From Amycolatopsis sp. NBC_01488 (GTDB taxonomy: Bacteria; Actinomycetota; Actinomycetes; Mycobacteriales; Pseudonocardiaceae): 64,000 nt of DNA. Under the pieces are notes generated by a model that was given only the letters and a program-made list of their open reading frames with translations, had not been told where the DNA came from and did no database searches. The position numbers and the translations under genes are program-made. Each line of letters begins with the position of its first letter. The first letter of the stretch is position 1. The stretch is from assembly GCF_036227105.1 (NCBI RefSeq), contig NZ_CP109434.1:7722501-7786500 (forward strand), read 5' to 3'. This document shows positions 1 to 8,450 of this stretch, piece after piece.

Positions 1-448
1 CGGCTCGGTCAACGCCGTGAGCTGCGACGCAGCCCGCGACCGGCGGCGAACCCGGCGAAGCAGCGGAAGCCGGGCCCGCGCCGGAGCACGGCCCCGTGAA
101 ACTTTCACCTCGCCGGGCCCGTCCGCGGGCGAGATCGCGGCAATGTTCGCGCAGCTCACCGGCAGAGTGCCGGCAGCGCCTCCCTCGCCGACACGCTCGA
201 GGGCCGCGTCAGGGAGCTCGCAGACGCTCAAACCGTCGTGCTCGGCTTCCCGGGTGAAGGTCTGGACGAGGTGGCTGTCCTGGCCGGCTACAACGGATCG
301 CTGTGAGCGGCGCTGCTGATCACCAAGGCCGCGCCGGTCGACCGGCTGAGGACCACCGGCTCCGCCGCTCCCGTCGGCGTGTCCGCCGTGCTTTCCTATC
401 CCTGCCAGGGTGTGGTTGCCACCTCAGGCGGTTGCCGATACTGGGGAC
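1..448. other. Left edge, degenerate coding remnant upstream of the MmyB-type regulator
   Basis: No intact gene is supported. On the plus strand, frame 2 at about 130-165 reads GEIAAMFAQLTGR, resembling the C-terminal part of NmrA-type proteins. Frame 1 at about 186-306 then reads a plausible coding stretch ending AVLAGYNGSL and a TGA. No start codon joins them, and frame 1 has a stop at 97-99. This looks like the frameshifted 3' end of a gene entering from the left. The family assignment is weak. Positions 310-448 hold only the promoter region of the next gene. Confidence 0.3.
416..442 (+). promoter_or_regulatory. Probable promoter of the MmyB-type regulator, leaderless
   Basis: A -35-like TTGCCA (416-421) and a -10-like GATACT (437-442) are separated by 15 bases. 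The -10 ends six bases before the ATG at 449, so a transcript would start at or next to the start codon. No clear ribosome-binding site precedes the ATG, which fits leaderless translation, common in actinomycetes. Inferred from sequence only. Confidence 0.4.
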
Positions 449-1333
449 ATGGAAGCGAAACGACGGCTCGGCGAGTTCCTCCGGACCCGCCGCGCCGACC
501 TGCGGCCCGACGACGTCGGCCTGGCCACCTACGGGGACCGCCGTCGCGTGCCGGGGCTGCGCCGCGAGGAACTGGCGCGCCTCGCCGGGGTGAGCGCGTC
601 GTACTACTCGCGGCTCGAGCAGGGCCAGTCGGCCAACGCCTCCCCCGAAGTGCTCGACGCCATCGCGCGGGCCCTGCGGCTCGACGACACCGAACGCGCC
701 TACCTCCACGAGCTCGCGACCGGCGCCCGGAGCCGGGTCCCGCGACGGCGTCCCGCCCCAGAGCGGCTCACCCTCGCCGTGCGGCAGCTCCTGACCGCCC
801 TGGGCGACGTCCCGGCGATCGTGCTCGGCCGGCGCGGCGACGTCCTGGCGTGGAACCCCGCCGGGCACGCCCTGTTCGCGGGACACCTGCCGCCGGACGC
901 CCCGGACCGGCCGGGCGAGCGTCCGAACATGGCGCGGCTGGTGTTCCTCGACCCGCACACCCGTGAGCTGTACGCCGACTGGCCCGCCAAAGCCCGTGCG
1001 GTGGTGGCGACGCTGAGGATGGCGTCCGGGCGCCACCCGGACGACCCGCTGCTGGCCACCCTGGTCGGGGACCTGTCGGTCCGGAGCCCGGACTTCCCGG
1101 CGCTGTGGGCGAACCAGCGGGTCAAGGCCGGCGGCGACGCGGTCTACGAGATGCGCCACCCCCTCGTGGGCACGATGGCGGTCACGCAGCAGGCGCTGCG
1201 GACCGAGCAGGACCAGCACGTCGTCGTCGCCACGACGGAGCCCGGGTCACCGTCGCACGCGGCGATGACCTTGCTGACCCACGCCGCCGCCACCACGCGC
1301 GCGGTGCGCCACAACGCGCCTGCGCACGACTAG
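449..1333 (+). CDS. MmyB-type helix-turn-helix transcriptional regulator
   Basis: 294 residues. The N-terminal third is an XRE-type HTH with the typical VPGLRREELARLAGVS and SYYSRLEQGQ segments (about residues 30-60). The rest matches the MmyB-like ligand-binding domain: residues 110-280, with AWNPAGHALF and the closing HPLVGTMAVTQQ region. Proteins of this layout are one-component regulators, often set beside a dehydrogenase or reductase they control; the ligand domain is thought to bind a small lipophilic molecule. The ATG at 449 is chosen because it opens directly on the HTH and sits six bases after a -10-like box. The downstream secreted propeller gene, 83 bases away on the same strand, is a candidate target. 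Confidence 0.9.
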   Translation: MEAKRRLGEFLRTRRADLRPDDVGLATYGDRRRVPGLRREELARLAGVSASYYSRLEQGQSANASPEVLDAIARALRLDDTERAYLHELATGARSRVPRRRPAPERLTLAVRQLLTALGDVPAIVLGRRGDVLAWNPAGHALFAGHLPPDAPDRPGERPNMARLVFLDPHTRELYADWPAKARAVVATLRMASGRHPDDPLLATLVGDLSVRSPDFPALWANQRVKAGGDAVYEMRHPLVGTMAVTQQALRTEQDQHVVVATTEPGSPSHAAMTLLTHAAATTRAVRHNAPAHD

Positions 1334-1352
1334 AAACTCCCCACCCAAGCCA

Positions 1353-1370
1353 GGCACTCAAGAGAGTGCC
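1353..1370 (+). terminator. Small hairpin after the MmyB-type regulator gene
   Basis: A 7-bp perfect stem, GGCACTC/GAGTGCC, with loop AAGA lies 20 bases after the regulator's stop codon. It has no U-run, so it could be a weak terminator or an RNA-stabilising hairpin in the leader of the next gene. Confidence 0.35.
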
Positions 1371-1416
1371 GGACCGAGCGCGCCCAAAAAACGCGCAGGA
1401 AACGATCGAGAGAGAA

Positions 1417-2361
1417 ATGTCCAAGAAGATCCTGACCACCGCCCTCGGGCTCGGCCTCGCCTCGGCCCTCGGGGCCGCACCCGCCACCGCCGCCGAACCG
1501 GCGCACCCGGCTCCGTCCCGGGTCGCCGTCCACTTCGGACTCGCGGCGGGGCAGCTGCCGGAAAACGTCGCGCTGGCACCCGATGGCACCGCCTACGTCA
1601 CGTTCGCGGCCGCCCGCCAGGTCGCCTCGGTGACGCCGCAGGGCGTGATCCGCGTCCTGGCCACCCTGCCGGCCCCGCCCGACGGCGGGGCGGCGACCCC
1701 GGTGCTGAAGTTCGCCCTGACCACCGGCATCGTCCGCCTCGGCGACGGCACGCTGTACTTCCTCTACGCCAGCGGCGACGCGGGGACCACCGGCCTGTAC
1801 CGGCTCCCGCCTGGCGGCACCCCGCAGCGCGTCGCGGCCCTGCCCGCCACCGGGTTGCCGAACGGGCTGGCCCTCGACGAACGCGGCCGCGCCTTCTACA
1901 TCACCGACTCCGTGCTCGGCGTCGTCTTCCGCGTCCCACTCGGCGGCGGCACGGTGACGACCTGGTCGTCGGCGCCGGAGCTGGCGTCGACCGGTTTCCT
2001 CGGCGCCAACGGCGTGAAGGTGCACCGCGGCGCGGTCTGGATCACCAACCTCGACCGGGGCACCCTGCTGCGGATCCCGCTGCGGCCGGGGCCGGTCGCG
2101 GTCCGGGCCACCGGGCTGGCCGGCATCGACGACATCGCCTTCACCGGCGACGGGGACGAGGTGCTCGCCGCGCTCAACGGCCCGAACACGGTGGTGCGGA
2201 TCGCCGCCGACGGGCGGGCGAGCACCGTCCTGACCGCCGCCGACGGGCTGCAGAACCCCACCTCGGTCGCCGTGCGCGGCACCACCGTGTACGTCTTCAG
2301 CGCCGCGTACACCACTCAGACCGATCCGAACCTGATCCTGACCCCGCGGCCGCGCTGCTGA
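1417..2361 (+). CDS. Secreted SMP-30/NHL-type beta-propeller protein
   Basis: 314 residues. It opens with a Sec signal peptide (MSKK, hydrophobic stretch, cleavage near ATAAEPA, residues 1-28). The mature part has repeating blades with the sugar-lactone-lactonase style pattern LPENVALAPDGTAYVT, LPNGLALDERGRAFYITD and GANGVKVHRGAVWITN. SMP-30/gluconolactonase-like propellers hydrolyse lactones or simply bind ligands; which applies here cannot be told. The start was chosen because the ATG at 1417 gives a clean signal peptide; the preceding GAGAGAGAA is a usable ribosome-binding site. It may be co-regulated with the MmyB-type gene just upstream. Confidence 0.82.
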   Translation: MSKKILTTALGLGLASALGAAPATAAEPAHPAPSRVAVHFGLAAGQLPENVALAPDGTAYVTFAAARQVASVTPQGVIRVLATLPAPPDGGAATPVLKFALTTGIVRLGDGTLYFLYASGDAGTTGLYRLPPGGTPQRVAALPATGLPNGLALDERGRAFYITDSVLGVVFRVPLGGGTVTTWSSAPELASTGFLGANGVKVHRGAVWITNLDRGTLLRIPLRPGPVAVRATGLAGIDDIAFTGDGDEVLAALNGPNTVVRIAADGRASTVLTAADGLQNPTSVAVRGTTVYVFSAAYTTQTDPNLILTPRPRC

Positions 2362-2369
2362 ACCCGGCC

Positions 2370-2410
2370 CGGCCGGTCTCGAGCCGGTCAGCCCGGCCCG
2401 AGACCGGCCG
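2370..2410. terminator. Bidirectional terminator between convergent genes
   Basis: A 12-bp perfect stem, CGGCCGGTCTCG (2370-2381) and CGAGACCGGCCG (2399-2410), flanks a 17-base loop between the ends of the propeller gene (+) and the alpha/beta hydrolase gene (-). There is no U-run, as is usual in GC-rich actinomycetes. Confidence 0.6.
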
Positions 2411-2473
2411 ACAGAGGCGATCCGGTCACCCGGCCACAGCGCCGGTCCACCGGCACGTCCTCGCCGGCGGCAC

Positions 2474-3364
2474 TCAGCCGAGTCGTGCCTTCACGAACTC
2501 CGCCGCCCGGTCGAGCGCTGCCGCGGCTTCGTCGAGGAGCCCGGCATAGCCCTGGAACACGTGCGGGACGCCCGGTACGACCTCGAGCGTGACCGCGACC
2601 TCGGCCATGGCGGCCCGCGCCGCGAGCCGGAGCGCGTCGCTGAGCAGGATCTCGTGCGATCCCCCCTGGATCAACAGCGGCGGCAGGCCACCGAGATCGC
2701 CGAAGATCGGGCTGATCAACGGGTCGGCGGCGTCGGCACCGGCGACGTACTCCGGAGCCCGGACGCGCAGTCCTTCGGGGGTCAGGATCGGGTCGAGCGA
2801 CGGCCGTTCGGTCACCGTCTCGCCGGACAGCGTCAGGTCGGCGTACGGCGACATCAGGACCGCACCGGACGGCAGCGGCAGTCCGGCCTCCTTCGCCGCG
2901 AGGAGGGTAGCCACCGCCAGCCCACCTCCCGCCGAATCGCCGGCGAGCACGATCCGACCGGGGTCCACGCCTCGTGCGAGCAGTCCCTGGTAGGCGGCGA
3001 GCGCGTCTTCGACGGCGGCCGGATACGGGTGTTCGGGAGCGAGCCGGTAGTCGAGGGTGACGGCGGTGCCACCCGTTCGCCGGACGAGCTCGCCCACCAG
3101 CGGGACCGAGGTCGCCGCCGAGCCGATGACGTAGACACCGCCGTGGAAGTAGAGGAGTGCGCCCCCGGGCTCGGTGCCCGGGACCGTGACCTCGATGCCG
3201 CCGACCCCGCCGATCTCCACCGGCTTCTGCAGCACGTCCGCCGGCACGGGGACCTGGGCCATCAAGGCGGTGAACGCGGCTCGCACCGACGCGACGTCGG
3301 CGGCCGTGTCGAACCCGCCCTGGCGCAGGATGGCGTCCAGCCGGCCCTGTTGTTCTTTGCTCAT
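2474..3364 (-). CDS. Alpha/beta hydrolase, hormone-sensitive-lipase (HSL) family
   Basis: 296 residues, usual length for bacterial HSL-family (family IV) carboxylesterases. The oxyanion-hole motif HGG is at residues 74-76 (YFHGGVY). The nucleophile elbow GDSAGG puts the catalytic serine at residue 144. The YRLAPEHPYPAAVED signature is at 107-121, and the catalytic histidine lies in VPHVFQGY near the end. These enzymes hydrolyse short-chain esters in the cytoplasm; the natural substrate is unknown. The ATG overlaps the stop codon of the upstream 78-residue gene by 4 bases, so the two are translationally coupled. Their shared promoter carries one copy of the 17-bp palindrome described at 3634-3650. 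Confidence 0.92.
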   Translation of the reverse strand: MSKEQQGRLDAILRQGGFDTAADVASVRAAFTALMAQVPVPADVLQKPVEIGGVGGIEVTVPGTEPGGALLYFHGGVYVIGSAATSVPLVGELVRRTGGTAVTLDYRLAPEHPYPAAVEDALAAYQGLLARGVDPGRIVLAGDSAGGGLAVATLLAAKEAGLPLPSGAVLMSPYADLTLSGETVTERPSLDPILTPEGLRVRAPEYVAGADAADPLISPIFGDLGGLPPLLIQGGSHEILLSDALRLAARAAMAEVAVTLEVVPGVPHVFQGYAGLLDEAAAALDRAAEFVKARLG

Positions 3365-3597
3365 CGGCAGTTCTCTCCTCGAGCGTCGGGCCCGGCTCGG
3401 CGCAGTTCGACGAGCTCGAGCCCGAGGGCCTCGATCTGGGCGAGGACACCGAACATCGCGGACCGGTCTTCGAGCACGCCGGTGAGGACGGTCTCGGTGC
3501 CGGTCAGCTCGGCCGCCATCATGGGGAAGGCGGACAGCGCGGTCGCTCCGAGCCGTCCCCGGATCCGGATCGTGTACACCCTCTGCGGCGCGGCCAC
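3361..3597 (-). CDS. Small conserved actinobacterial protein, 78 residues, function unknown
   Basis: Starts MAAPQRVYTIRIRGRLG and has an alternating strand/helix pattern (YTIRIRG, TVLTGVLEDRSAMFGVLAQI, LGLELVELRR) that suggests a small ferredoxin-like or ACT-like alpha/beta fold. Proteins with this look (charged RIRGRLG start, SGVL/TGVL...DxxxxxGVL core) recur in actinomycetes next to regulators and redox enzymes, but I know no tested function. It is the first gene of a two-gene operon and overlaps the hydrolase start by ATGA. The palindrome at 3634-3650 is centred about 45 bases upstream of its start. Confidence 0.75.
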   Translation of the reverse strand: MAAPQRVYTIRIRGRLGATALSAFPMMAAELTGTETVLTGVLEDRSAMFGVLAQIEALGLELVELRRAGPDARGENCR

Positions 3598-3633
3598 TCC
3601 GTGATCGTGCGCCCTGGCCTGGTGAATCGGCGA

Positions 3634-3650
3634 CGCCGGAATCCGGCGAT
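3634..3650. promoter_or_regulatory. Palindromic operator copy 1 (CRCCGGAWYCCGRYGAT family)
   Basis: CGCCGGAATCCGGCGAT, an inverted repeat centred at 3642. It lies about 45 bases upstream of the 78-residue gene and just past the end of the first LAL-type regulator. Four near-identical copies lie at 6354, 7391, 8415 and 13994, each within 100 bases of a gene start. Likely operator; the binding protein is inferred, not shown. Confidence 0.65.
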
Positions 3651-3661
3651 CCGGCCGGCTG

Positions 3662-6274
3662 CTACTTCGGTGAAACTCGGCGTGACAGGAGCCGCAGCTC
3701 CCGGGCGCGCCGGACGGCGGCAGACCGGTCGCTCGCGCCGAGTTTGGCGTAGAGGTTGCGGATGTGGGTGTTGACCGTGTGGATCGACACGTGCAGATCG
3801 TGCGCGATCTCCGCCCGCGTCAGGTTCGTCGGAAGCAGTCCCAGGACGCGCAGCTCACTGGGGGTCAGATCGCCCGGGCGGGGAAGCGGCTCCTGGCCGG
3901 TGTTCGGCGGCGCCGCGCCGTTCAGCTGGTCGGCGATGTCGGTGCGCAGGGCACCGTGGGCCGTCTCGTGGTGCCGGAGCACGCCGAGCAACTCCGCGGC
4001 TTCGGTCAGGGCGAACGGGAAGATCAGCCGGTCGGGCTCGGCGGCCGCGAGGGCGGCCGCGGTGGCCGCCGCCGCGGCGTCCCGATCACCCAGCCGCAGA
4101 TACGCGGTGCCGGCGAGCAGGTGCGCTTCGACGAGGGTGAACGATTCGACCGGGGGCCTGGCGTCCCGGACCGGCCGGAGTGCGTCCACCGCCATCCCGG
4201 GGTCCCCGTCCAGGAGGCCGATCCACGCTCGCGCGTTGGACAGGGCGCCCGTCCGCTCCGGTTCGGCGGAGAACCCGGCCAGCGTCGCGCGCGCTTCGGC
4301 CGGCATTCCCAGGCGGGCTTGCGTGGTGGCCAGCCAGCCGGCGATCCGGGGCGCGAGAGCATGCACACCGGTGAGCAGGGCCTGCGTCCGCGCGGCCGCC
4401 GTGAACGCCTCCAGCGCCGATCGCTGCTGCCCGCGACCGGCGTGCAGCATGCCGCCCGCCAAGTGCAGGAGCACCGCGATGGCGGGCTCGACGTGGGCGG
4501 AGCCGACCTCCCAGGCACGGTTCAGCCAGCGTTCCCCTTCGTCGAACTCACCCATCCAGATGGCCATGCCGCCGACGGCGCCCAGGGCGGGCGCGAGGAT
4601 CGGCCGATCCGCCAGGCCATAATGTTCGGCCAGGGCCACCGCTTGGCGGCCGCGGTCACGTGCGGCCAGGACCGAGACCTGTTTCGACGGAAAGCCTTGG
4701 TGCGCCAGGCACGCGACTTCCAGGTAGGGCCGGCCCGTCCGGCGGGCGAGCGCGGCGCCGTCGGAGAGGTGCCGCTCGGCTTCGAGGAGCCGACCCGTCC
4801 ACGTTTCGACGATCCCGAGGTTCAGCAGCGCGACCCCGTGCAGCTCACTTCCCATCGCGAACTGTTCGCTCGAGGTGTCCGCCACCGAGGCATCGAGCAC
4901 CTCCACCTGCTCGATCACCTCGCTGAACCGGCCGCTGCGCCGGGCCACCGCCAGCCGGAGGGACGCGATCGCCACCGCCAGCCGGCCACGGCGCGCCGGC
5001 GGAGCGCTGGGGAGGCCGGCCTCGGCCAGCACCAGCTGAGCAGCCGCTTCCTGCGTCCGTCCCAGGTTCAGCTCCGCCGCCGCGTGGGCGAGCGCCAGGT
5101 CGGGATGATCGACCGAAGCGCCTTCGGGAAACGCCTGCAGGACAGCGCTGATCGTGCCCGCTTGCCCGTCGAGCACCCACCTGAACGAGTGATCCGCCAC
5201 GAGCCGGGCGGCATCGGGCCAGTCGCCCGCGGCGATCGTGTGCCGCACCGCCTCGACGACGTCCCCTCGGTCGGCGAACCACCGCGCGGCCCGGCGGTGC
5301 AGACTGGGCACCTCGCCGGCGGACGTCCGGCGCAGCTCCAGGCGCAGGAAGTCCGCCAGGAGCTGGTGGTAGCGGAACCAGGTGCGCGCAGCGTCGAGCG
5401 AGACGACGAACGCGTTCGCTTCCTCCAGGGCCAGCAGCAGCTGCTCGGAACCCGAGCGGTCGGCCAGCAGGTCGGCCAGTTCGCCGTTCATCCGGTCGAC
5501 CAGCGAGGTGCGCAGCAGCACGCGCTGCACCTCGCTCGGCTGGCGTTCGAGCATCTCGGCCATCAGGTACTCGCCGATGGCGCGGTCGGTCCCGGAGAAC
5601 TCGGCCACGAAGCGCTCGGGCTGCGGGTGACCGCTCAGCGAGATCACCGCCAGGCGCAGGCCGGCCGCCCACCCTTCGGTGCGCTGGTGCAGCGCGGACA
5701 CGCCTCGGCCGGACAACGTGATCGCGGAGCCGGCCAGCAGTTCGCGCGTCTCGTCCTCGGTGAACCGCAGATCACCGGCGCGGATCTCGGCAAGCGCGTC
5801 GGCCAGCCGGAGCTGGTGCAGCTTGATCGGCGGATCCCGGCGAGAGGACAGCACGACGCGCGCCGTGCCCGGCAGCTTCGCGAGAAACTGTTCGAGCTGT
5901 TCGACGACGTGCGCCGACTTCAGCTCGTGGAGGTCGTCGATGATCAGCACGACAGGTTCGGCATGGTCGGCGATCTCCGCCAGCACGCTCTCGATCACGT
6001 GGTCCACGTCGAGTGCCGCGTCGGCTGCCGTGCGCGCCGCGCCGCGGACGGCGTCGAGGACAGCACACCAGAACCGCTGATCGTCACGCTGGTCGCGCTC
6101 GACGGACACGAACACGACCCGGCGAAGCTTCCCGGCGTGGTCGGCCCACGCCCGCAACAGCGACGTCTTGCCACTCCCCGGAGGTGCCGAGACGACCGTC
6201 AAGCGTTTGGTCATGGCGCGGTCGAGCAGCCGAAGGAGATCTTTCCGGTCGAGCAGACCCCGCGTGCCCGTCAT
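3662..6274 (-). CDS. LAL-type (MalT-like) LuxR family transcriptional regulator
   Basis: 870 residues, typical for large ATP-binding LuxR regulators. The N-terminal STAND-type ATPase has Walker A APPGSGKTSLL (about residues 30-40) and Walker B VVLIIDDLHEL (about 107-117). A long helical, TPR-like middle (about 330-780) is the usual effector-sensing region. A C-terminal LuxR HTH carries LTPSELRVLGLLPTNLTRAE and VSIHTVNTHIRNLYAKLG. ATP and ligand binding drive oligomerisation and activation in MalT relatives. The ATG is preceded by GGAAGG. Its start lies 80-100 bases from palindrome copy 2, which it shares with the divergent nitroreductase-type gene. A close paralogue lies at 8451-10999. Confidence 0.93.
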   Translation of the reverse strand: MTGTRGLLDRKDLLRLLDRAMTKRLTVVSAPPGSGKTSLLRAWADHAGKLRRVVFVSVERDQRDDQRFWCAVLDAVRGAARTAADAALDVDHVIESVLAEIADHAEPVVLIIDDLHELKSAHVVEQLEQFLAKLPGTARVVLSSRRDPPIKLHQLRLADALAEIRAGDLRFTEDETRELLAGSAITLSGRGVSALHQRTEGWAAGLRLAVISLSGHPQPERFVAEFSGTDRAIGEYLMAEMLERQPSEVQRVLLRTSLVDRMNGELADLLADRSGSEQLLLALEEANAFVVSLDAARTWFRYHQLLADFLRLELRRTSAGEVPSLHRRAARWFADRGDVVEAVRHTIAAGDWPDAARLVADHSFRWVLDGQAGTISAVLQAFPEGASVDHPDLALAHAAAELNLGRTQEAAAQLVLAEAGLPSAPPARRGRLAVAIASLRLAVARRSGRFSEVIEQVEVLDASVADTSSEQFAMGSELHGVALLNLGIVETWTGRLLEAERHLSDGAALARRTGRPYLEVACLAHQGFPSKQVSVLAARDRGRQAVALAEHYGLADRPILAPALGAVGGMAIWMGEFDEGERWLNRAWEVGSAHVEPAIAVLLHLAGGMLHAGRGQQRSALEAFTAAARTQALLTGVHALAPRIAGWLATTQARLGMPAEARATLAGFSAEPERTGALSNARAWIGLLDGDPGMAVDALRPVRDARPPVESFTLVEAHLLAGTAYLRLGDRDAAAAATAAALAAAEPDRLIFPFALTEAAELLGVLRHHETAHGALRTDIADQLNGAAPPNTGQEPLPRPGDLTPSELRVLGLLPTNLTRAEIAHDLHVSIHTVNTHIRNLYAKLGASDRSAAVRRARELRLLSRRVSPK

Positions 6275-6353
6275 GGTGGCCTTCCAGCAAGCCCGGTCCG
6301 ATACTACTGTCGAGCATCGCCCGCAGAAAGCCCTCCGCGGGCCGCCCCGGCAT

Positions 6354-6370
6354 CACCGGAACCCGGCGAT
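6354..6370. promoter_or_regulatory. Palindromic operator copy 2
   Basis: CACCGGAACCCGGCGAT sits in the divergent promoter region between the LAL-type regulator (start 6274, minus) and the deazaflavin nitroreductase-type gene (start 6438, plus). It is about 88 and 76 bases from the two starts, so one site could control both directions. Same family as the copies at 3634, 7391, 8415 and 13994. Confidence 0.65.
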
Positions 6371-6437
6371 GCCACCTCACCCGCGCGACGGGGACGATTC
6401 GCCTTTCTCCTCCCATCCCGGAAGACAGGAGTTCGAC

Positions 6438-6872
6438 ATGAGCGACCCGCTCGATCGGAACACGAAGACCATCGCGGAGTTCCGGGCGAACGAGGGCAAG
6501 GTCGGCGGGGTCTTCGAGGGCGCTCCGCTGGTCCTGGTGCACCACCGCGGCCGCAAGAGCGGGCGGGAGTACGTCACCCCGATGATGTACCTCCCGCACG
6601 AGACCGAGCCGGACCTCGTCTACGTCTTCGCGACCATGGGCGGAGCGCCCGTCGACCCGGCCTGGTACCGCAACCTGACCGCCGCCGGTGCCGGCACTGT
6701 CGAACGCGGAACCGAGACGTACGACGTGACCGTCCGCGAGGTGACGGGCGGCGAACGCGACCGGATCTACGCCGAACAAGCACAGCGCTACCCGGGCTTC
6801 GCCGAGTACGAACGGCAAACCGACGGAATTCGCACGATTCCGGTGCTCGAACTCGGTCGTGTCCGGAGTTAG
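6438..6872 (+). CDS. Deazaflavin (F420)-dependent nitroreductase family protein
   Basis: 144 residues, matching the Ddn/FDOR-B family of split-barrel F420 enzymes. Typical features are the N-terminal helix MSDPLDRNTKTIAEFRANEG, the GAPLVLVHHRGRKSGREYVTP strand pair with the family's R-K-S-G segment, and DPAWYRNLTAAG, the usual cofactor-side helix. Family members reduce quinones, nitro compounds or enoates with F420H2. The ATG at 6438 is chosen for the AGGAG seven bases upstream and because the family signature begins there. It is divergent from the first LAL-type regulator across palindrome copy 2, and converges with the SnoaL-like gene seven bases downstream. Confidence 0.9.
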   Translation: MSDPLDRNTKTIAEFRANEGKVGGVFEGAPLVLVHHRGRKSGREYVTPMMYLPHETEPDLVYVFATMGGAPVDPAWYRNLTAAGAGTVERGTETYDVTVREVTGGERDRIYAEQAQRYPGFAEYERQTDGIRTIPVLELGRVRS

Positions 6873-6879
6873 TCCGCTG

Positions 6880-7326
6880 CTATCGCGCGGTCATCGCGTC
6901 GGCGATGTTGTCCAGGATGCCGAGCTGGCCGAAGATGATCGTGCCTTCGGGGTAGCAGTCGAACCGCTTGATCTTGCCGTCCACGATTTCGAAGACGTCG
7001 CAGCACGGCGCGTCCATCTTGGTCCCGGTCGGCGGGAGCACGCCCATCGGCGTGGCGAGCGGGCCGGTCTGCGTGCCCTGCAAGGCAAGCTGGACCACGA
7101 CGACGTTTCCGGCGACGTACACCTGGTACAGCTCGCGGTGCATGTCGGGGAACGCTTTCGCGTAGACCACGACCGTGTCGCCCAGCTCCTGCCCGCGGTA
7201 GGTGACGCCGATGGAGTTGTCGGTGAAGGTGCCGTCTTCGGTGAAGAGGGCGATCCACCCGGGAACGTCCTGCTCCTCGGCGACACGGTAGGCGTTGCGG
7301 ACGACCTGTTCGGGATCGAAACCCAT
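6880..7326 (-). CDS. SnoaL-like (NTF2-fold) protein
   Basis: 148 residues of NTF2-like cone fold: VVRNAYRVAEEQDVPGWIAL, then FTEDGTFTDNSIGVTYRG, and the closing strand pair CDVFEIVDGKIKRFDCYPE. This fold serves as cyclase, isomerase, hydratase or ligand carrier; nothing here fixes the reaction. The ATG at 7326 is preceded by AGGAG on the minus strand. It lies downstream of the aldo/keto reductase, with palindrome copy 3 between the two genes about 73 bases upstream of its start, so it may have its own promoter. Confidence 0.85.
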   Translation of the reverse strand: MGFDPEQVVRNAYRVAEEQDVPGWIALFTEDGTFTDNSIGVTYRGQELGDTVVVYAKAFPDMHRELYQVYVAGNVVVVQLALQGTQTGPLATPMGVLPPTGTKMDAPCCDVFEIVDGKIKRFDCYPEGTIIFGQLGILDNIADAMTAR

Positions 7327-7390
7327 GGAAACTCCTGGATGCGCGAGGGGTGCTGAACCCAGGCTGCGCATCGGTCCGGTGAACCGGCGT

Positions 7391-7407
7391 CGCCGGATCC
7401 CGGTGAT
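7391..7407. promoter_or_regulatory. Palindromic operator copy 3
   Basis: CGCCGGATCCCGGTGAT lies upstream of the SnoaL-like gene and 30 bases after the end of the aldo/keto reductase gene. It matches the consensus CRCCGGAWYCCGRYGAT at every position. Confidence 0.62.
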
Positions 7408-7436
7408 TCCGGTCGGCGGCCTCGGTGCGGTGTGGG

Positions 7437-8345
7437 TCAGGCGTGCGTCTCCGTTCGCCGGGCGGGAAAACTCCGCTGCAGCTCGGCACGCGCGTCGTCG
7501 TCGAGGACGACGTCTCCGGCACGGAGGTTCTCGGCCAGGTGGGCGCGCGTGCGGGTGCCCGGGATGAGCAGGACGTTCGGCGCGAGGTCGAGCAGCCACG
7601 CCAGCGCGACCTGCGTGGGCGTGGCCGCCAGCCTCGTCCCCAGCTCGGCGAGCACCGGGTTGTCGAGGATCCGCTGCCGTACGGCGAGCGGCCAGCCCAG
7701 CGGGCAGTACGGCACGAACGCGATGCCCCGCTGCGCGCATTCTTCGAGCACGTCGAGGGATCGCTGGTCCAGGAGGTGGAACAGGTTCTGCACGCAGACG
7801 ACCTCGGTCTGCTCCAGTGCCCTGAGCAGGTGCTGCCGGGAGATGTTGCTGAGGCCGACGCCCTCGGCCAGTCCCTGTTCGCGCGCCTTCACGAGCGAGG
7901 CCAGCTGGGCGTCGAAGCCCCGGTCCGGCAGCGCGAACGGGTCCGGCACGCGCAGGTTGACCGCGGCCAGCCGGTCCAGGCCGAGCGCCCTCAGATTGTC
8001 TTCGATGCCCCGGTGCAGGTCGGCGGCGCGGGTGTCGTGGCCGACGGCCACCTTGCTGACGATCGCCAGGCCCGCCGGGTACGGGTGCAGCGCCTCGCGG
8101 ATGAGGCCGTTCACCGTGCCCGACCCGTAGAACTGCGCCGTGTCGATGTGGTCGACCCGGCCGGCCACGGCGGCACACAGCACGCGGAGGGCCTCGTCGC
8201 GATCTCGCGGTGGCCCGGAGAATCCGTTCCCCGCGAGTTGCATGGCGCCGTAGCCGACCCGGCGGACGCGCCGGGAACCCAGCCCGAAGGTGCCGCCGGA
8301 GTCGACAGCCTCCGGCGAGGAACGATCGGCGGTTCGAGGGGACAT
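7437..8345 (-). CDS. Aldo/keto reductase
   Basis: 302 residues of (beta/alpha)8 NADPH-dependent oxidoreductase. It shows the early GYGAMQLAG strand, the HIDTAQFYGSG segment holding the catalytic Asp and Tyr, the lysine in IVSKVAVGHDT, EGVGLSNISRQHL, and the cofactor-binding LLIPGTRTRAHLAENL near the end. Substrate unknown; the AKR4/5-like proportions fit small carbonyl compounds. Start at ATG 8345, with GGAAGGATCCC just upstream. Its promoter region, shared with the divergent second LAL-type regulator, contains palindrome copy 4. Confidence 0.92.
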   Translation of the reverse strand: MSPRTADRSSPEAVDSGGTFGLGSRRVRRVGYGAMQLAGNGFSGPPRDRDEALRVLCAAVAGRVDHIDTAQFYGSGTVNGLIREALHPYPAGLAIVSKVAVGHDTRAADLHRGIEDNLRALGLDRLAAVNLRVPDPFALPDRGFDAQLASLVKAREQGLAEGVGLSNISRQHLLRALEQTEVVCVQNLFHLLDQRSLDVLEECAQRGIAFVPYCPLGWPLAVRQRILDNPVLAELGTRLAATPTQVALAWLLDLAPNVLLIPGTRTRAHLAENLRAGDVVLDDDARAELQRSFPARRTETHA

Positions 8346-8414
8346 GGGATCCTTCCGGGTTACGCGCAGGAGCACGCCACGCTCAGGGTCGCGGCGCGGC
8401 AGGTGAGCGGTCGC

Positions 8415-8431
8415 CACCGGATTCCGGCGAT
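8415..8431. promoter_or_regulatory. Palindromic operator copy 4
   Basis: CACCGGATTCCGGCGAT lies between the divergent aldo/keto reductase (start 8345) and the second LAL-type regulator (start 8451). It is centred about 78 bases from the first and 28 bases from the second, close enough to act on both promoters. Confidence 0.65.
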
Positions 8432-8450
8432 CCGCGATTAGGCTGGCCGC

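Noticed and set aside
3764..6955. Open frame of more than 1000 codons on the plus strand
   Set aside because: Antisense shadow of the LAL-type regulator; Arg/Gly/Pro-rich composition and no domain pattern. Such long empty frames are normal in GC-rich DNA.
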